Part shown: positions 7,136 to 16,144 of the stretch, one piece after another | Layout of the letters: every line of letters begins with the position of its first letter | Position numbering within the stretch: position 1 is the stretch's first letter | NCBI RefSeq assembly: GCF_900110065.1 | Contig: NZ_FOCI01000024.1 | Location: forward strand, 1 to 41,915 | Direction: 5' to 3' | DNA from: Loktanella fryxellensis | GTDB taxonomy: Bacteria > Pseudomonadota > Alphaproteobacteria > Rhodobacterales > Rhodobacteraceae | Length of the DNA: 41,915 nucleotides | The notes under the pieces: generated by a model | What the model was told of the DNA's origin: nothing | What the model saw: the letters and a program-made list of their open reading frames with translations, nothing else | The model's database searches: none | Position numbers and translations under genes: made by a program

Positions 7136-10100
7136 TCAGAAGGTGAGGGTGACGGATCGCCCAGCGCCCCGGCCGATCAAGGCCGAGAGCTGGTAGATGC
7201 GGATGGCGAGGGATTGGCCGGGGCCGAAGGGTGCGCCCCAATCGGCGGTCTGCAGCACGGCGGTGTAGAGGACGCTGGTCGTGGAGGCGTTCAGTGTGCG
7301 CTTGATTGTCCCGCCATCGCGGATTTCCACCTCGTAGGCTTCACCGTCCTCGGCCAACGGCACATCGCCCGCACCCCAGGTGTCGGCGGCCAGCGACCGC
7401 GACCGGCGCGTCCAGCGGATCGTCAGATCGCCGGGGGTCCGAGCGATGTGCCAAGGCTGTTCGACATGGGCGACCGAAAACGGCCGCAGCCCAGCGCCCT
7501 CTGGGGTGAAGGTGGTGGCGACAAAGGTGTCGTCGCTGACTGGCTTGGACGCCGGGCCGATGCGCCAGTTCCATTGCAGGCCGAGGTCGGCCTCGCTGAT
7601 GGGCAACGTGGCCACAGCCGTATCGAGAACCACCACCCGCGCGCCGGTCGGCACCATGCTGACCATGGCCTGTTCGGTGCCACGCTGGCCGCGCAGCAGG
7701 CGGGTCAGCCGGTACCGTCCGGGCGCGATCAGTTCAGCATTTCCGGCTTGAACGATCTCCCACTGTCCAGCGCCGGTTTCCACGGCCAGTGCGTTGGCCC
7801 CGCCCAGCAGGGTGATGTCCGTGACGCTCTCCAACTTGCCGGAATAGAGATCGACCACCAGCGCATTGCCCAGATCGAAGCGCGACACCGGCCCCGTGCA
7901 GAAATCCGCTGCCAACACGCCCATGCGCGCCCGAGTGCCGAACGTGGTCAGCAGGGCAAACCCATCGGTTGCGGCGCTGCGATAGACTGCGATTTCGCCC
8001 GGCCACGGCTTGGCATGGGCAGCGACCATTGGGCGATGTGCTGGCTGATCCTCGCGCAGCCGCGGCAGGTCCATCAGCACAATGTCGGGTGCGCCGAAGA
8101 CCGTCGGTGTTGACAGAGTGGCGGGTCGTGGTTCTCCGGGTGGCAGATCATAGACTGCCCGGTCCTGGCGCACGGCGTCGACACTGCGCAGGTCGGAGTC
8201 GGCGATGGACACCAGACGCATTTCCGTCAGGCGGCCATCGTGGTCCAAGAGGATCACGTCACAGGGATCCAGTGACAGACGCGAGGGCGGCAACCGGAAC
8301 ACGGCGCTTTCCCGGCCAACCCATGCCTCCATCAGCGCGCGACGGCAGCGGCGTTCTGCCTCTTCGGGCGGGATCGCCATCGGGAAGCTTTCCGAGGCAA
8401 TGCGCGTGGTGTCGACGGTGATCCGTCGTGCTTCGACTTGGGCTGCGTCATAGTCCTCGTCCGCCCGCGCCACTTGCCATTTCAGGGCCTGCGGCAGTTC
8501 GGTTTCCTGCGCGCGGGTCAGTTCCATCACATCGCCTTGCGCAGAGGCGGCTGCAACCATGCTGTCCGGAATGATGGTCAGACCGGCAATGCGACCGCGC
8601 ATCAGGAACTTGATGCGCCCCTCGCTCTCGACAGCATCGAAACCGAAATGCCGGGCCAAGGTGGAAATCGACGCCCGCGGGGCTTCCAGCGCCGAGATGA
8701 CATAGCCCTCGACCGCACCCCAAAGGCCGGAGACGTCGATCAATTCCTCGGGCATCCCGGCGCGCAGGCAGAGGTGCCGTACCAGCGCGGCCAGAGACAC
8801 AGCACCCAGCCGCCCGGTCAGCCAGTGGCCCAGCCGCCAGTTCGGACCATCGGTCCAGACATCGGTCAGTTCCGGAAAGAACGGATAGGGACGGGCATCC
8901 CATGTCCAGGCAGCACATTCCGGCACATGCACCATGCGCGCGCCATACACAGACGATGTCGGGTTGTTCGCCGCAGCACCCCAGAACAGGTAGGTCGCCT
9001 CGAGGTAGGCCCGCTGGATCGCATCGTCCCGCCATCCCCGCGAGAAATACGGCGTGAAGCTTTCCGACGACTTTGGGTCGAAGAACACATTCGGCTGGTT
9101 GGTGCCACGATCGATTGCCGGGCAGCCCAGCTCGGTGAACCAGATCGGTTTGGATTGCGGCACCCATGCCGTCGGCGTGCCGCTCTCCAGGCCACCCGGG
9201 CGATTGAAATGTGGGTTCGACCACCAGGCGCGCAAATCCTTGAAGCGGAACACCCATGGTTTTGCGGCCGCGCCATCCATGATCGGTGTGCGGGTTTGCG
9301 TCGTCCTGTCGAGAGCGCTGGCATAGAACCAGTCAAACCCTTCGCCGCCGGTGATGTTCGACTGCAGGTATGCGCCGTCGTAGATCGCCGGTGCCAGCGA
9401 CGCATCGGCATGATCGAAGCCGTCGCGCCAATCTGACAGCGGCATGTAGTTATCGATGCCGATGAAGTTGATGTTGGCATCCGACCAGAGGGGATCGAGA
9501 TGGAAATACACATCCCCCGAGCCGTCGGCCGGGTGGTGCCCGAAGTATTCCGACCAGTCTGCGGCGTACCCAATCTTGGGCCCAGCGCCGAGGATGGTCC
9601 GCACAGCCGCAGCGAGGGACTTGTAAGCTGCGACGGCAGGATAGGTACTGGCGCCGGAGCGGATGGTGGTCAGGCCGGGCATTTCCGATCCGATCAGGAA
9701 AGCGTCGACGCCCCCGGCTGCTTTGCACAGATGCGCGTAGTGCAGGATCATTCGGCGCAGCGACCATTCGCCGACCGGGCCGGTCCAGCTGACAGTGGTG
9801 CCTGACAAGCTGAAGTTCGCGGGCGTGGCTGTGCCAAACAGCGCCGATACTTGGGTGGCGGCGGTAGCGGTCTTGTCTACCGAACCCGCAAAGCCTGCTG
9901 CCGGGGAACAGGTGATCCGGCCGCGCCAGGGGAAGGTCGGTTGGCCCGAGGTGGCGGCATTGGCGCTGTAGGGGTTCGGTTTGGTGTTGCCGGGTGGGAC
10001 GTCCATCAGGATGAAGGGATAGAAGGTGACGCGCAAGCCGCGCGCTTTCATCTCCTGGATCGCCTGCACCACCGCGAAATCCGCAGGGGTGCCGCCATAG

Positions 10101-11107
10101 ACCGGGCGGTCCTCGGAGTCGCGGCTGACCAGAAACGCGTCCGATCGCGCGACGCCATTCACGACCCAAGCCGAGGGCGTCGTGGTCTTGGTGTCCACCT
10201 CGACACCGGGGCGAACCTTGCAGTTCCCGGCGCGCAGGTCGTCGCCGAACCAGGCCACGACGAGGCTGACGCTTTCTACGGCAGGGGCCAGCGACTGCAG
10301 CCGGTCCAGCGCGACGACGATGTCCGCGGTGTCGGTGATCGCGTTCAGGTTCTCGGCCACGGTCGTGCCGCCGGAACCTGTGGTCTTCTTGACCGGGGCA
10401 GTGGCATAGGTGAACTCGCCAGAGGCGGGGATCATCGTGACGGCCTTCACCAGACCCTCGGCGGTGTCGGCATCCGCGAGGGGCCGGAACACCTCAAAGC
10501 TGATCTGCGGCAGGCGGTTGCCGAAGGCGCTGAGGTTTAACTCCTCGAACACGACATAGGCGGTGCCGCGATAGGTTGGGGTTTCGGCGGCACCCATTTT
10601 GGCTGCAATGAACGGATCGGGGGCCTGCACCTCATCGCCCGGATACCAGCGCCAGGTCACGCCGGTCATGTCCATCGCCTTGCCATCGGCCCAGACGCGA
10701 CCGATGCCAGTGATTTCGCCTTCACACAGCGCCACCGCAAAGCTGGCGAAGTAAAGGTATTCGGTCGTCGTGACCTTGGGCCCGCTGCCCTTGCCGCCGC
10801 CCTGGCGGGTGGTGTTGACCTCATCGCGAAAATCCGTGGCCCAGATGATGTTGCCGCCAATGCGCATCCGGCCGAACAGGCGCGGGATCACGGCCCCTTC
10901 GGTCGAGGAGGTGATGCGCAAGCTGTCCAGCCGCGCGCCTTCGATCCGTTGCGCAGGAGCCAGCGACGACACGATCCAGTTGTCGACAACCGACCCGATG
11001 GTGGATCCGATGAAGCCACCAATGGCCGCACCAGAAAAGCCGAGGATAGCACCACCAAATGCGCCGCCAATCGCGGAGCCGACGGCACCGAGAACAAGGG
11101 TTGCCAT
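7136..11107 (-). CDS. GTA-like megatron / baseplate tip protein with TIM-barrel domain
   Basis: A 1323-residue protein homologous to RcGTA gp15 (host-specificity or megatron protein). It starts with a Gly/Ala-rich hydrophobic segment (residues 1-50) and a VIPRLFGRMRIGGNIIW region. Then comes a glycoside-hydrolase-like TIM barrel around residues 430-740 (NFIGIDNYMPLSDW, PIWFTELGCPAIDRGTNQPN) and phage tail-protein-3 type domains to the end. In the RcGTA particle this protein forms the tail tip that contacts and crosses the envelope. It follows the NlpC/P60 peptidase gene by 10 bases in the same order as in the GTA cluster. Length is close to that of GTA homologues and the frame is intact. Whether the TIM barrel is catalytic cannot be read from the sequence. 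Confidence 0.9.
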   Translation of the reverse strand: MATLVLGAVGSAIGGAFGGAILGFSGAAIGGFIGSTIGSVVDNWIVSSLAPAQRIEGARLDSLRITSSTEGAVIPRLFGRMRIGGNIIWATDFRDEVNTTRQGGGKGSGPKVTTTEYLYFASFAVALCEGEITGIGRVWADGKAMDMTGVTWRWYPGDEVQAPDPFIAAKMGAAETPTYRGTAYVVFEELNLSAFGNRLPQISFEVFRPLADADTAEGLVKAVTMIPASGEFTYATAPVKKTTGSGGTTVAENLNAITDTADIVVALDRLQSLAPAVESVSLVVAWFGDDLRAGNCKVRPGVEVDTKTTTPSAWVVNGVARSDAFLVSRDSEDRPVYGGTPADFAVVQAIQEMKARGLRVTFYPFILMDVPPGNTKPNPYSANAATSGQPTFPWRGRITCSPAAGFAGSVDKTATAATQVSALFGTATPANFSLSGTTVSWTGPVGEWSLRRMILHYAHLCKAAGGVDAFLIGSEMPGLTTIRSGASTYPAVAAYKSLAAAVRTILGAGPKIGYAADWSEYFGHHPADGSGDVYFHLDPLWSDANINFIGIDNYMPLSDWRDGFDHADASLAPAIYDGAYLQSNITGGEGFDWFYASALDRTTQTRTPIMDGAAAKPWVFRFKDLRAWWSNPHFNRPGGLESGTPTAWVPQSKPIWFTELGCPAIDRGTNQPNVFFDPKSSESFTPYFSRGWRDDAIQRAYLEATYLFWGAAANNPTSSVYGARMVHVPECAAWTWDARPYPFFPELTDVWTDGPNWRLGHWLTGRLGAVSLAALVRHLCLRAGMPEELIDVSGLWGAVEGYVISALEAPRASISTLARHFGFDAVESEGRIKFLMRGRIAGLTIIPDSMVAAASAQGDVMELTRAQETELPQALKWQVARADEDYDAAQVEARRITVDTTRIASESFPMAIPPEEAERRCRRALMEAWVGRESAVFRLPPSRLSLDPCDVILLDHDGRLTEMRLVSIADSDLRSVDAVRQDRAVYDLPPGEPRPATLSTPTVFGAPDIVLMDLPRLREDQPAHRPMVAAHAKPWPGEIAVYRSAATDGFALLTTFGTRARMGVLAADFCTGPVSRFDLGNALVVDLYSGKLESVTDITLLGGANALAVETGAGQWEIVQAGNAELIAPGRYRLTRLLRGQRGTEQAMVSMVPTGARVVVLDTAVATLPISEADLGLQWNWRIGPASKPVSDDTFVATTFTPEGAGLRPFSVAHVEQPWHIARTPGDLTIRWTRRSRSLAADTWGAGDVPLAEDGEAYEVEIRDGGTIKRTLNASTTSVLYTAVLQTADWGAPFGPGQSLAIRIYQLSALIGRGAGRSVTLTF

Positions 11108-11117
11108 GTGTGAGGTC

Positions 11118-11549
11118 TCAATCTTTGGGGAAGAGGTAAGCGAAGGCGATCTTGCGCGCCCATGCCGGGGTCAGAACTTCCTCGACCACACCCAGCCGTT
11201 CATAGGCGTGGATGAAGCGGTCGGGTGCGGACATGATCCCAACATGCTTGGCGATGGCACGCGGGGCCATCCGGAACAGGACCAAGGCACCGGGACCGGC
11301 CTCGGCCGTGGTGATTTCCTGCATCATCGCCCGCGCGCCTTCCGCCAGAACTTCGCTTGGTCCGGTCTCGCCCCAATCCCGGCTGTAGGGCGGGATCGGG
11401 AACGGCTCATCCCCGACCGCCTCGCGCCAGACGCCGCGCGCCAGGCCAAGGCAATCGCAGCCGACCCCGCGAAGGCTGGCCTGATCGTGATACGGCGTCC
11501 CCAACCAAGACCGCGCGACGGCGATGACCAAGGCGGGATCGGCGGTCAT
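11118..11549 (-). CDS. NlpC/P60 family tail peptidase (GTA gp14-like)
   Basis: A 143-residue cysteine peptidase of the NlpC/P60 fold. The catalytic Cys lies in the VGCDCLGL motif and the His in AKHVGI, with a further His in FIHAY. In GTA-type tails this enzyme sits at the baseplate and cuts peptidoglycan peptides during DNA delivery. I place the start at the ATG at 11549, which shares its A with the stop of the hub gene (TGATG); a GTG one codon earlier is possible. Gene order hub, peptidase, megatron equals gp13-gp14-gp15 of RcGTA. Confidence 0.88.
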   Translation of the reverse strand: MTADPALVIAVARSWLGTPYHDQASLRGVGCDCLGLARGVWREAVGDEPFPIPPYSRDWGETGPSEVLAEGARAMMQEITTAEAGPGALVLFRMAPRAIAKHVGIMSAPDRFIHAYERLGVVEEVLTPAWARKIAFAYLFPKD

Positions 11550-12433
11550 CACAGCACATTCCCCTCATGCCCGCCGTCTTGGCTGGCATAGCGCAGCACC
11601 GCGTCTTGACCGGGAATGTTCGGAAAACCCCGGAAGTTGGCGACATTCGCGAATTTGGCGCTGCAGGTCGCGATGCGCTTGTCGCAGCCCGCGCGCGCGA
11701 TCAAGTTGTCGCCCTCGGCGATGGGCAACACTGGAGCTTCCAGCAAGGTCATTGTGGCGATGGCATCGGCCAAGCCATGGGACAGCACCTCGGTGACGCG
11801 TCCAACATTTACGCCGCTGGTCCAAGTCAACGTGCCGGAGGTGAACCAGCCCGCTTCAAAACTGGCCAGCCCCGACACCATGAAAGCCCGGTCGCGCACG
11901 AGGTCGGTGACCACGCCAGTACCCTTGTAGATGGCGTTTTCCAGATCGATCCCGCAGCGGGTATCACCCAAGCGGGCGTCGCACCCCGCCTGAAACGTCC
12001 GCCCCACGGTCTGGCCCAGCACATGCGCGAGGCTGCGCACCTCGGCGACGAAGGCCATGCGGCCACGGCGGATTTGCCCCACAGCACCCCGGCGCAGCAA
12101 GACGCGCTGGCTGGTGTTCGCCCAATTGACCCGCCACAGCTCGACCGCCGCATTGTCCCACCGCCCGTCGAGGATGTCGGTTTCCGTGATGCGGTCTGAG
12201 GTCAGCACGCCGGTGGCATCCTGTGCATCTACGGCCAGATCGGAGCCAGCGCGGATTTCCGAGGCGGCAAAACCGCTCTCCGGTTCAAACGCGGTGCCGT
12301 CGAAGCTGAGGACTCGGTCATGATCGGTGAAGCCCAGCGCCACGCCGTCGGCGCGGCTGATCCGCCAGCACCAAGACAGGGTGGTCGTGCCATCATCCAG
12401 ATGGGACTGCAGCGACGGCGAGAGGTTTTTCAT
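11549..12433 (-). CDS. DUF2163 tail hub protein (GTA gp13-like)
   Basis: A 294-residue DUF2163 protein with the C-terminal BR0599-type region. It connects the distal tail ring to the tip. Four cysteines, C151, C160, C250 and C257, occur in two pairs (AGCDARLGDTRCG and AGCDKRIATC). The RcGTA hub protein is reported, as I recall, to hold an iron-sulfur cluster, and these four residues are the natural ligands. The ATG overlaps the stop of the DUF2460 gene (ATGA), and its own stop overlaps the peptidase start. Confidence 0.87.
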   Translation of the reverse strand: MKNLSPSLQSHLDDGTTTLSWCWRISRADGVALGFTDHDRVLSFDGTAFEPESGFAASEIRAGSDLAVDAQDATGVLTSDRITETDILDGRWDNAAVELWRVNWANTSQRVLLRRGAVGQIRRGRMAFVAEVRSLAHVLGQTVGRTFQAGCDARLGDTRCGIDLENAIYKGTGVVTDLVRDRAFMVSGLASFEAGWFTSGTLTWTSGVNVGRVTEVLSHGLADAIATMTLLEAPVLPIAEGDNLIARAGCDKRIATCSAKFANVANFRGFPNIPGQDAVLRYASQDGGHEGNVL

Positions 12434-13056
12434 TTGCGGATTTCCAAAAGGGGGATGGAGGTGATCGACCCCAGCCGCTCAAAGTCGAGGGTCACGTCGA
12501 GCGTGTCGCTGTCGAAGCGCACCGGCACATCGAATTCATAACCGGCGCGGACGATGACGCCGTTTGCTGGGGCGGCGGTGAAGGTGATGACGCCGGTGGT
12601 GCTGTCCAGTGTCCAGCCTGAAATCTGCTCGACCATGCCTAGCGCGAGGCGGACGGTTCCGGCGACGGGCTTGGTGATGGTCCTGACCCACGTCTGCGCC
12701 CCGGAGGTATAGCGTTTGGCCAGTTGGAAGCTCTGCAGGCTGCCGGTGCCGGTGCCGATCTGCTGGTCGGTCGCGGTGACTGCCATTGATGGCAAGGCGG
12801 ATTTGTAATCGGACCAATCCTTGTAGCGAAAGCCGTGCAGGCGACCGTTCCGCGCCTCGAAGAAGGCGACGACCGCCGCCAGATCATCGGCACGGCGGAT
12901 GCCGTACGCGACATCATAGCGTCGACGGGAATTGGCCCAACTGGCGTTGCGTTCCTCGTCACCGCTCGCAAGTTCCACGATCTGGGTTCGCCGTTCCGGC
13001 CCGCCACGTGCCCCGCGGCTGATATTGTCGGGGAAGCGCATATCATGAAACGCCAT
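12430..13056 (-). CDS. DUF2460 distal tail protein (GTA gp12-like)
   Basis: A 208-residue DUF2460 protein, equivalent to RcGTA gp12, the distal tail protein that forms the ring between tube and hub. The start FHDMRFPDNISRGARGGPER and the segment GRLHGFRYKDWSDYKS are characteristic. The ATG at 13056 shares its A with the stop of the tape-measure gene (TGATG), and a GTG one codon upstream is the alternative. It overlaps the hub gene by four bases at its 3' end. Confidence 0.88.
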   Translation of the reverse strand: MAFHDMRFPDNISRGARGGPERRTQIVELASGDEERNASWANSRRRYDVAYGIRRADDLAAVVAFFEARNGRLHGFRYKDWSDYKSALPSMAVTATDQQIGTGTGSLQSFQLAKRYTSGAQTWVRTITKPVAGTVRLALGMVEQISGWTLDSTTGVITFTAAPANGVIVRAGYEFDVPVRFDSDTLDVTLDFERLGSITSIPLLEIRK

Positions 13057-15482
13057 CACATGCCCCTACGACCCAGCGACACCGCCCGAGCAATGTCCGC
13101 CGCGACCTGCGTGCGGGACTGCCTGAAGCTTTCGGCGTCACGGGCGTTGATCGTCACATTGACGGCTGGTGCAGCGGATTGCCCTTGGCCGTAACCTGCT
13201 GCCTCTCGCCGAGACAGAACCCGCTCGCCGCGTTGCAGGATCGCCGGAACCTCGTCGGGCTTGATCCCGGCCCAGCCGCCCGCATGCAGGCGCGGGGCAG
13301 CGGCGAAGGCCATGGCCGGGACCATCCGACCCGGGCCTGGTGATCCGACCATGCCACCCGCATGCAGGATGTTGGCGAAGATGCCACCCGCGCCGCCCAG
13401 CGCGCCCGACAGCGCATTGGCGATGGGGCCGAGGATGAAGCGCCGCGCCGCCAGTTTCGCGAGATCGGCGATCATCGAGGTAACGAGGTCGCGGAAATCC
13501 AGCTTGCCGGTTTTCACGAACTCACCCACGGCGTTTTCAGCCGAGGTGAAGGTGCTGACCAGCGCATTGCCAATATCGCCTCCGATGTCGCGGGCTTTCG
13601 CGGCATAGTCAGCGAGCGTGGCCACAGCCGCTTCCCATCCCGTCTTGGCCACTTCGGCCCCCACTGCAGCCGCCGCCCCAGCGCCACCGGCGGCGCGCCC
13701 GGCCTCGGTCATCGACTCGTCCAGCCGGTCTGCGGCATCGGCTGCCCCTTCCAGTGCAGCTTCGCCTTCGGTTCCGGCCCCGGCCATCGCATCCTGCGGA
13801 GCTTGCCAGCTTTGCATCGGACGCGAAGCCGCATCGGCCAACATGCCCGAAGCCTCGCGATAGGCTTCGGCACGCGCGGCCGCTTCTTCCGCCATCCCCG
13901 TGAGGCCAAGATCGGGCGTGGTGACATAGGTTTGCGCCATCGCTGCCGAGAAGGCCTCGGCGGCAGCGGTCCCGGCAGCAGCGGCAGATCCCGCAAACGG
14001 ATTTTCGATCCGGCCCAGCGCCACTGGATCCAGCGTGCCGATCCGGACCCCACCTTCGCCGACTGCCCAATCGGGCAGAAGGTCCAGCGCGGCGTTCAAG
14101 CCATTGATGAAGTTGTTGATCCGGGTGACCACGCCGTTCAGCATGGCTTCGACGCCGCCGATCAGGCCGTTGGCGGCTTGGAAGGCGAAATCCCCAATCG
14201 CACCGGGCAGCTGGCCCCAGATCGCCTTCACGGCTTCATAAGCACCCTTGAAGATGCCCGCTGCTGAGTTGCCAAAGCTGGTCACAGCCTCGACGGACGA
14301 CTGCATCGCGCCATAGATCGTGGCCTGCAGCCCTGCCCAACTGGCCTCGATCTTTGACCAGGCGGAGGCCGCGCCGAGGCCGATGCGATCCCAGACCTCG
14401 AGCGCCAGATCCTTAAGAACGCCAATCGCGGCCCCGAACCCGCCCGCGCCCGCGACGAGCCGCGTGAACTGGAACACCAATTCTCCCGCACCAACGATCA
14501 AGGCGCCGATGCCGGTACGGATCAGCGCTCCGCGCAGGATGACAAGGCCGGTGGCGAGGCCGCGCACGGACAAAGCTGCCGCCGCCAGACCGGCGACCCA
14601 GCGCCCGGCCATCAGCGTGGCGAAGGTGGCGGCATAGGTGGTCAGGCGACCGATATTGTCGAAGAGGGCATTGATCGCGATGCCGATGGGACCGGTACTG
14701 CGCGCCATGTCGGCCAGTGTGTTGGCGATGTTTTCCAGTGCTGGAGCGACTGCTGCAGTCAGCCGGTTGGTCAGGCCGAGCCAGATCAGGCTGAGTTTGG
14801 CGATGGCATCGCCGGTGCGCTCGATCTGGGCGGCATCGGCCGCACTGACCGCCACCCCAAAGTCGCGCACATCCTGCGCCGCCTCGCGCAAGGTAGCCGG
14901 GTCGATGCGCAGAAACGCCAGCGCCGCCTTGTCGCCGAAGAGGTCAGATGCAACAGCCGCCCGCTCCGCTTCCGGTACAAACCGGTTCAAGGCTTCCTGA
15001 ATGGCGACGATGCGCTGGTCGAGCGGGAGGGCCTGAAGTTCAGAAGCAGTCAGGTTCAGACGCTGCAAGGCCCCCACAGCGGATCCGGATCCTGCGGCAG
15101 CTTCCGACAACCGCGTGGTCAGCTTCTTGGTCGCCTGCTCGATCTCGCCCATCGACACGCCTGCCAGCTCCCCAGCCCAAGTCAGCACTTGCAGGCTTTC
15201 AACAGTGGTCCGGAGCGAGGCAGCCATATCGGCCTGAGCACCGATGGTCTCGAGGCCCGACCGCACCATCGCCACGCCAGCTGCAGCCGCCGCAACCGTC
15301 ACCGCCGCCAGCGCGATCCCGGCCTTGCGGGCGAAGCTGGCCAGTCGGGTGTTGGCCAGTTCCATCTCGGTGGACAGGCGGCCAAAGCCGCGCGCCCCGG
15401 CATCGCCAATGCCTTCCAGCTCGGCGCGCACCTGGCTGCCGCCCTCCGCCACGAGGCGGACGGATACGCGTTTTTCAGCCAT
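13056..15482 (-). CDS. Tail tape-measure protein
   Basis: An 808-residue Ala-rich helical protein with several hydrophobic stretches (around residues 55-75, 285-345 and 400-450). Its C-terminus resembles lambda/GTA tape measures: LHAGGWAGIKPDEVPAILQRGERVLSRRE followed by a VNVTINARDAES strand. It sets tail length and is ejected with the DNA. AAGGAGG lies six bases before the ATG, the strongest ribosome binding site in the operon. Its first codons overlap the end of the frameshifted tail chaperone reading frame by eight bases. At about 800 residues it predicts a moderately long siphovirus tail. Confidence 0.9.
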   Translation of the reverse strand: MAEKRVSVRLVAEGGSQVRAELEGIGDAGARGFGRLSTEMELANTRLASFARKAGIALAAVTVAAAAAGVAMVRSGLETIGAQADMAASLRTTVESLQVLTWAGELAGVSMGEIEQATKKLTTRLSEAAAGSGSAVGALQRLNLTASELQALPLDQRIVAIQEALNRFVPEAERAAVASDLFGDKAALAFLRIDPATLREAAQDVRDFGVAVSAADAAQIERTGDAIAKLSLIWLGLTNRLTAAVAPALENIANTLADMARSTGPIGIAINALFDNIGRLTTYAATFATLMAGRWVAGLAAAALSVRGLATGLVILRGALIRTGIGALIVGAGELVFQFTRLVAGAGGFGAAIGVLKDLALEVWDRIGLGAASAWSKIEASWAGLQATIYGAMQSSVEAVTSFGNSAAGIFKGAYEAVKAIWGQLPGAIGDFAFQAANGLIGGVEAMLNGVVTRINNFINGLNAALDLLPDWAVGEGGVRIGTLDPVALGRIENPFAGSAAAAGTAAAEAFSAAMAQTYVTTPDLGLTGMAEEAAARAEAYREASGMLADAASRPMQSWQAPQDAMAGAGTEGEAALEGAADAADRLDESMTEAGRAAGGAGAAAAVGAEVAKTGWEAAVATLADYAAKARDIGGDIGNALVSTFTSAENAVGEFVKTGKLDFRDLVTSMIADLAKLAARRFILGPIANALSGALGGAGGIFANILHAGGMVGSPGPGRMVPAMAFAAAPRLHAGGWAGIKPDEVPAILQRGERVLSRREAAGYGQGQSAAPAVNVTINARDAESFRQSRTQVAADIARAVSLGRRGM

Positions 15483-16142
15483 CGCGGCCTCCTTCCATCT
15501 GTTCGTTCAGTTTGCGCACCATCACCGCCTCGATCTCGGGCAGCAGTTCGGCGGCAATCAGGGTGTCGATGCCCAGCGCATGGGCCATGGCCAAGGCCGC
15601 GCCCATGTCCCAACCCAGCACCGCGCCGGGTATGACCCGCAGCTGGCCACCAAGGCGGCCAACCAGATCCCAGACCTGCCAGCCCTCGGGGGTCTGTGGC
15701 CGGTTCAGTCTTGCGGGGCAGTCGGGGCAGGGGCCCGCGCAGGCGGCGCAATACCGGTCGCCATCGCCGAAGGACCAGTCGGCGAGGGCGCGAAGACGTT
15801 TTTTTCAACGTCCAGGATCAGACCCTTGGCGACATACAAGGTCTGGAACGCCTCGAAGATGGGCCAGATTTCCAGCAAGGCGTCGATCGCCTCAGGGGTG
15901 ACGGGCACAATTGTGCCCATGGCATCACCCACTCCTTCCCAATCCAGCACAGCGCGGCGGGCGACGGCTTTGGCCATCGCGAGGGCCAGTGCTTCCTGCG
16001 TCGCCCCTTCCGGCAATTCTTCGATGGCTGAATCGGCGCGCGCCGACACCATCAGGGCAGTTGTCAGCGGGCCGACGAGCAGGCGAAGGCCAGGGGCGAG
16101 GTCCAGCCATTCGGGCGTGGCGGTCAAATTCAGTCGGATCAT
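15475..16142 (-). CDS. Frameshifted tail assembly chaperone (gpGT-like fusion, 222 residues)
   Basis: Predicted -1 frameshift product: the first 115 residues come from the short chaperone frame, then at A_AAA_AAC (15804-15798) the ribosome slips back one base and reads 107 more residues to a TGA at 15477-15475. This second frame has no start of its own but is fully open and clearly protein-like. It carries a Cys4 knuckle (CAAC, three residues, then CPDC), a Trp-rich GWQVWDLVGRLGGQL segment, a helical middle and an acidic/basic end (IEAVMVRKLNEQMEGG). Its stop overlaps the tape-measure start, exactly where lambda's G-T frameshift product ends. In lambda the G domain coats and the T domain recruits the tube protein during tail assembly. 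Frameshift efficiency cannot be seen from sequence. Confidence 0.78.
15705..16142 (-). CDS. Tail assembly chaperone, unshifted short form (gpG-like)
   Basis: A 145-residue protein (MIRLNLTATPEWLDLAPGLR at the start) lying between the tail tube and tape-measure genes, the position of GTA gp10 and lambda gpG. AGGA lies eight bases before the ATG. Most of the protein is helical and acidic. The last 30 residues, after the slippery site, are a low-complexity Pro/Ala tail (APSPTGPSAMATGIAPPARA), which fits a frame retained only because it overlaps the functional -1 frame. Expected role: soluble chaperone for the tape measure. Confidence 0.8.
   Translation of the reverse strand: MIRLNLTATPEWLDLAPGLRLLVGPLTTALMVSARADSAIEELPEGATQEALALAMAKAVARRAVLDWEGVGDAMGTIVPVTPEAIDALLEIWPIFEAFQTLYVAKGLILDVEKNVFAPSPTGPSAMATGIAPPARAPAPTAPQD
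15798..15804 (-). promoter_or_regulatory. Slippery heptamer A_AAA_AAC for -1 frameshift
   Basis: On the minus strand the codons GAA AAA AAC contain the canonical X_XXY_YYZ heptamer A AAA AAC in the correct phase. Sliding one base back lets both tRNAs re-pair with AAA AAA and opens the T-domain frame. The downstream GC-rich sequence may form a stimulatory structure, which I did not fold. Confidence 0.75.
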
Positions 16143-16144
16143 GA

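Noticed and set aside
13362-14267. Long rightward frame opposite the tape-measure gene
   Set aside because: No recognisable motif and explained entirely by codon bias of the real gene on the other strand.
15299-15808. 169-codon open frame on the minus strand across the chaperone/tape-measure junction
   Set aside because: Its product is Arg/Pro-rich nonsense typical of an off-frame reading of GC-rich DNA; the true second frame here is the -1 frameshift product.
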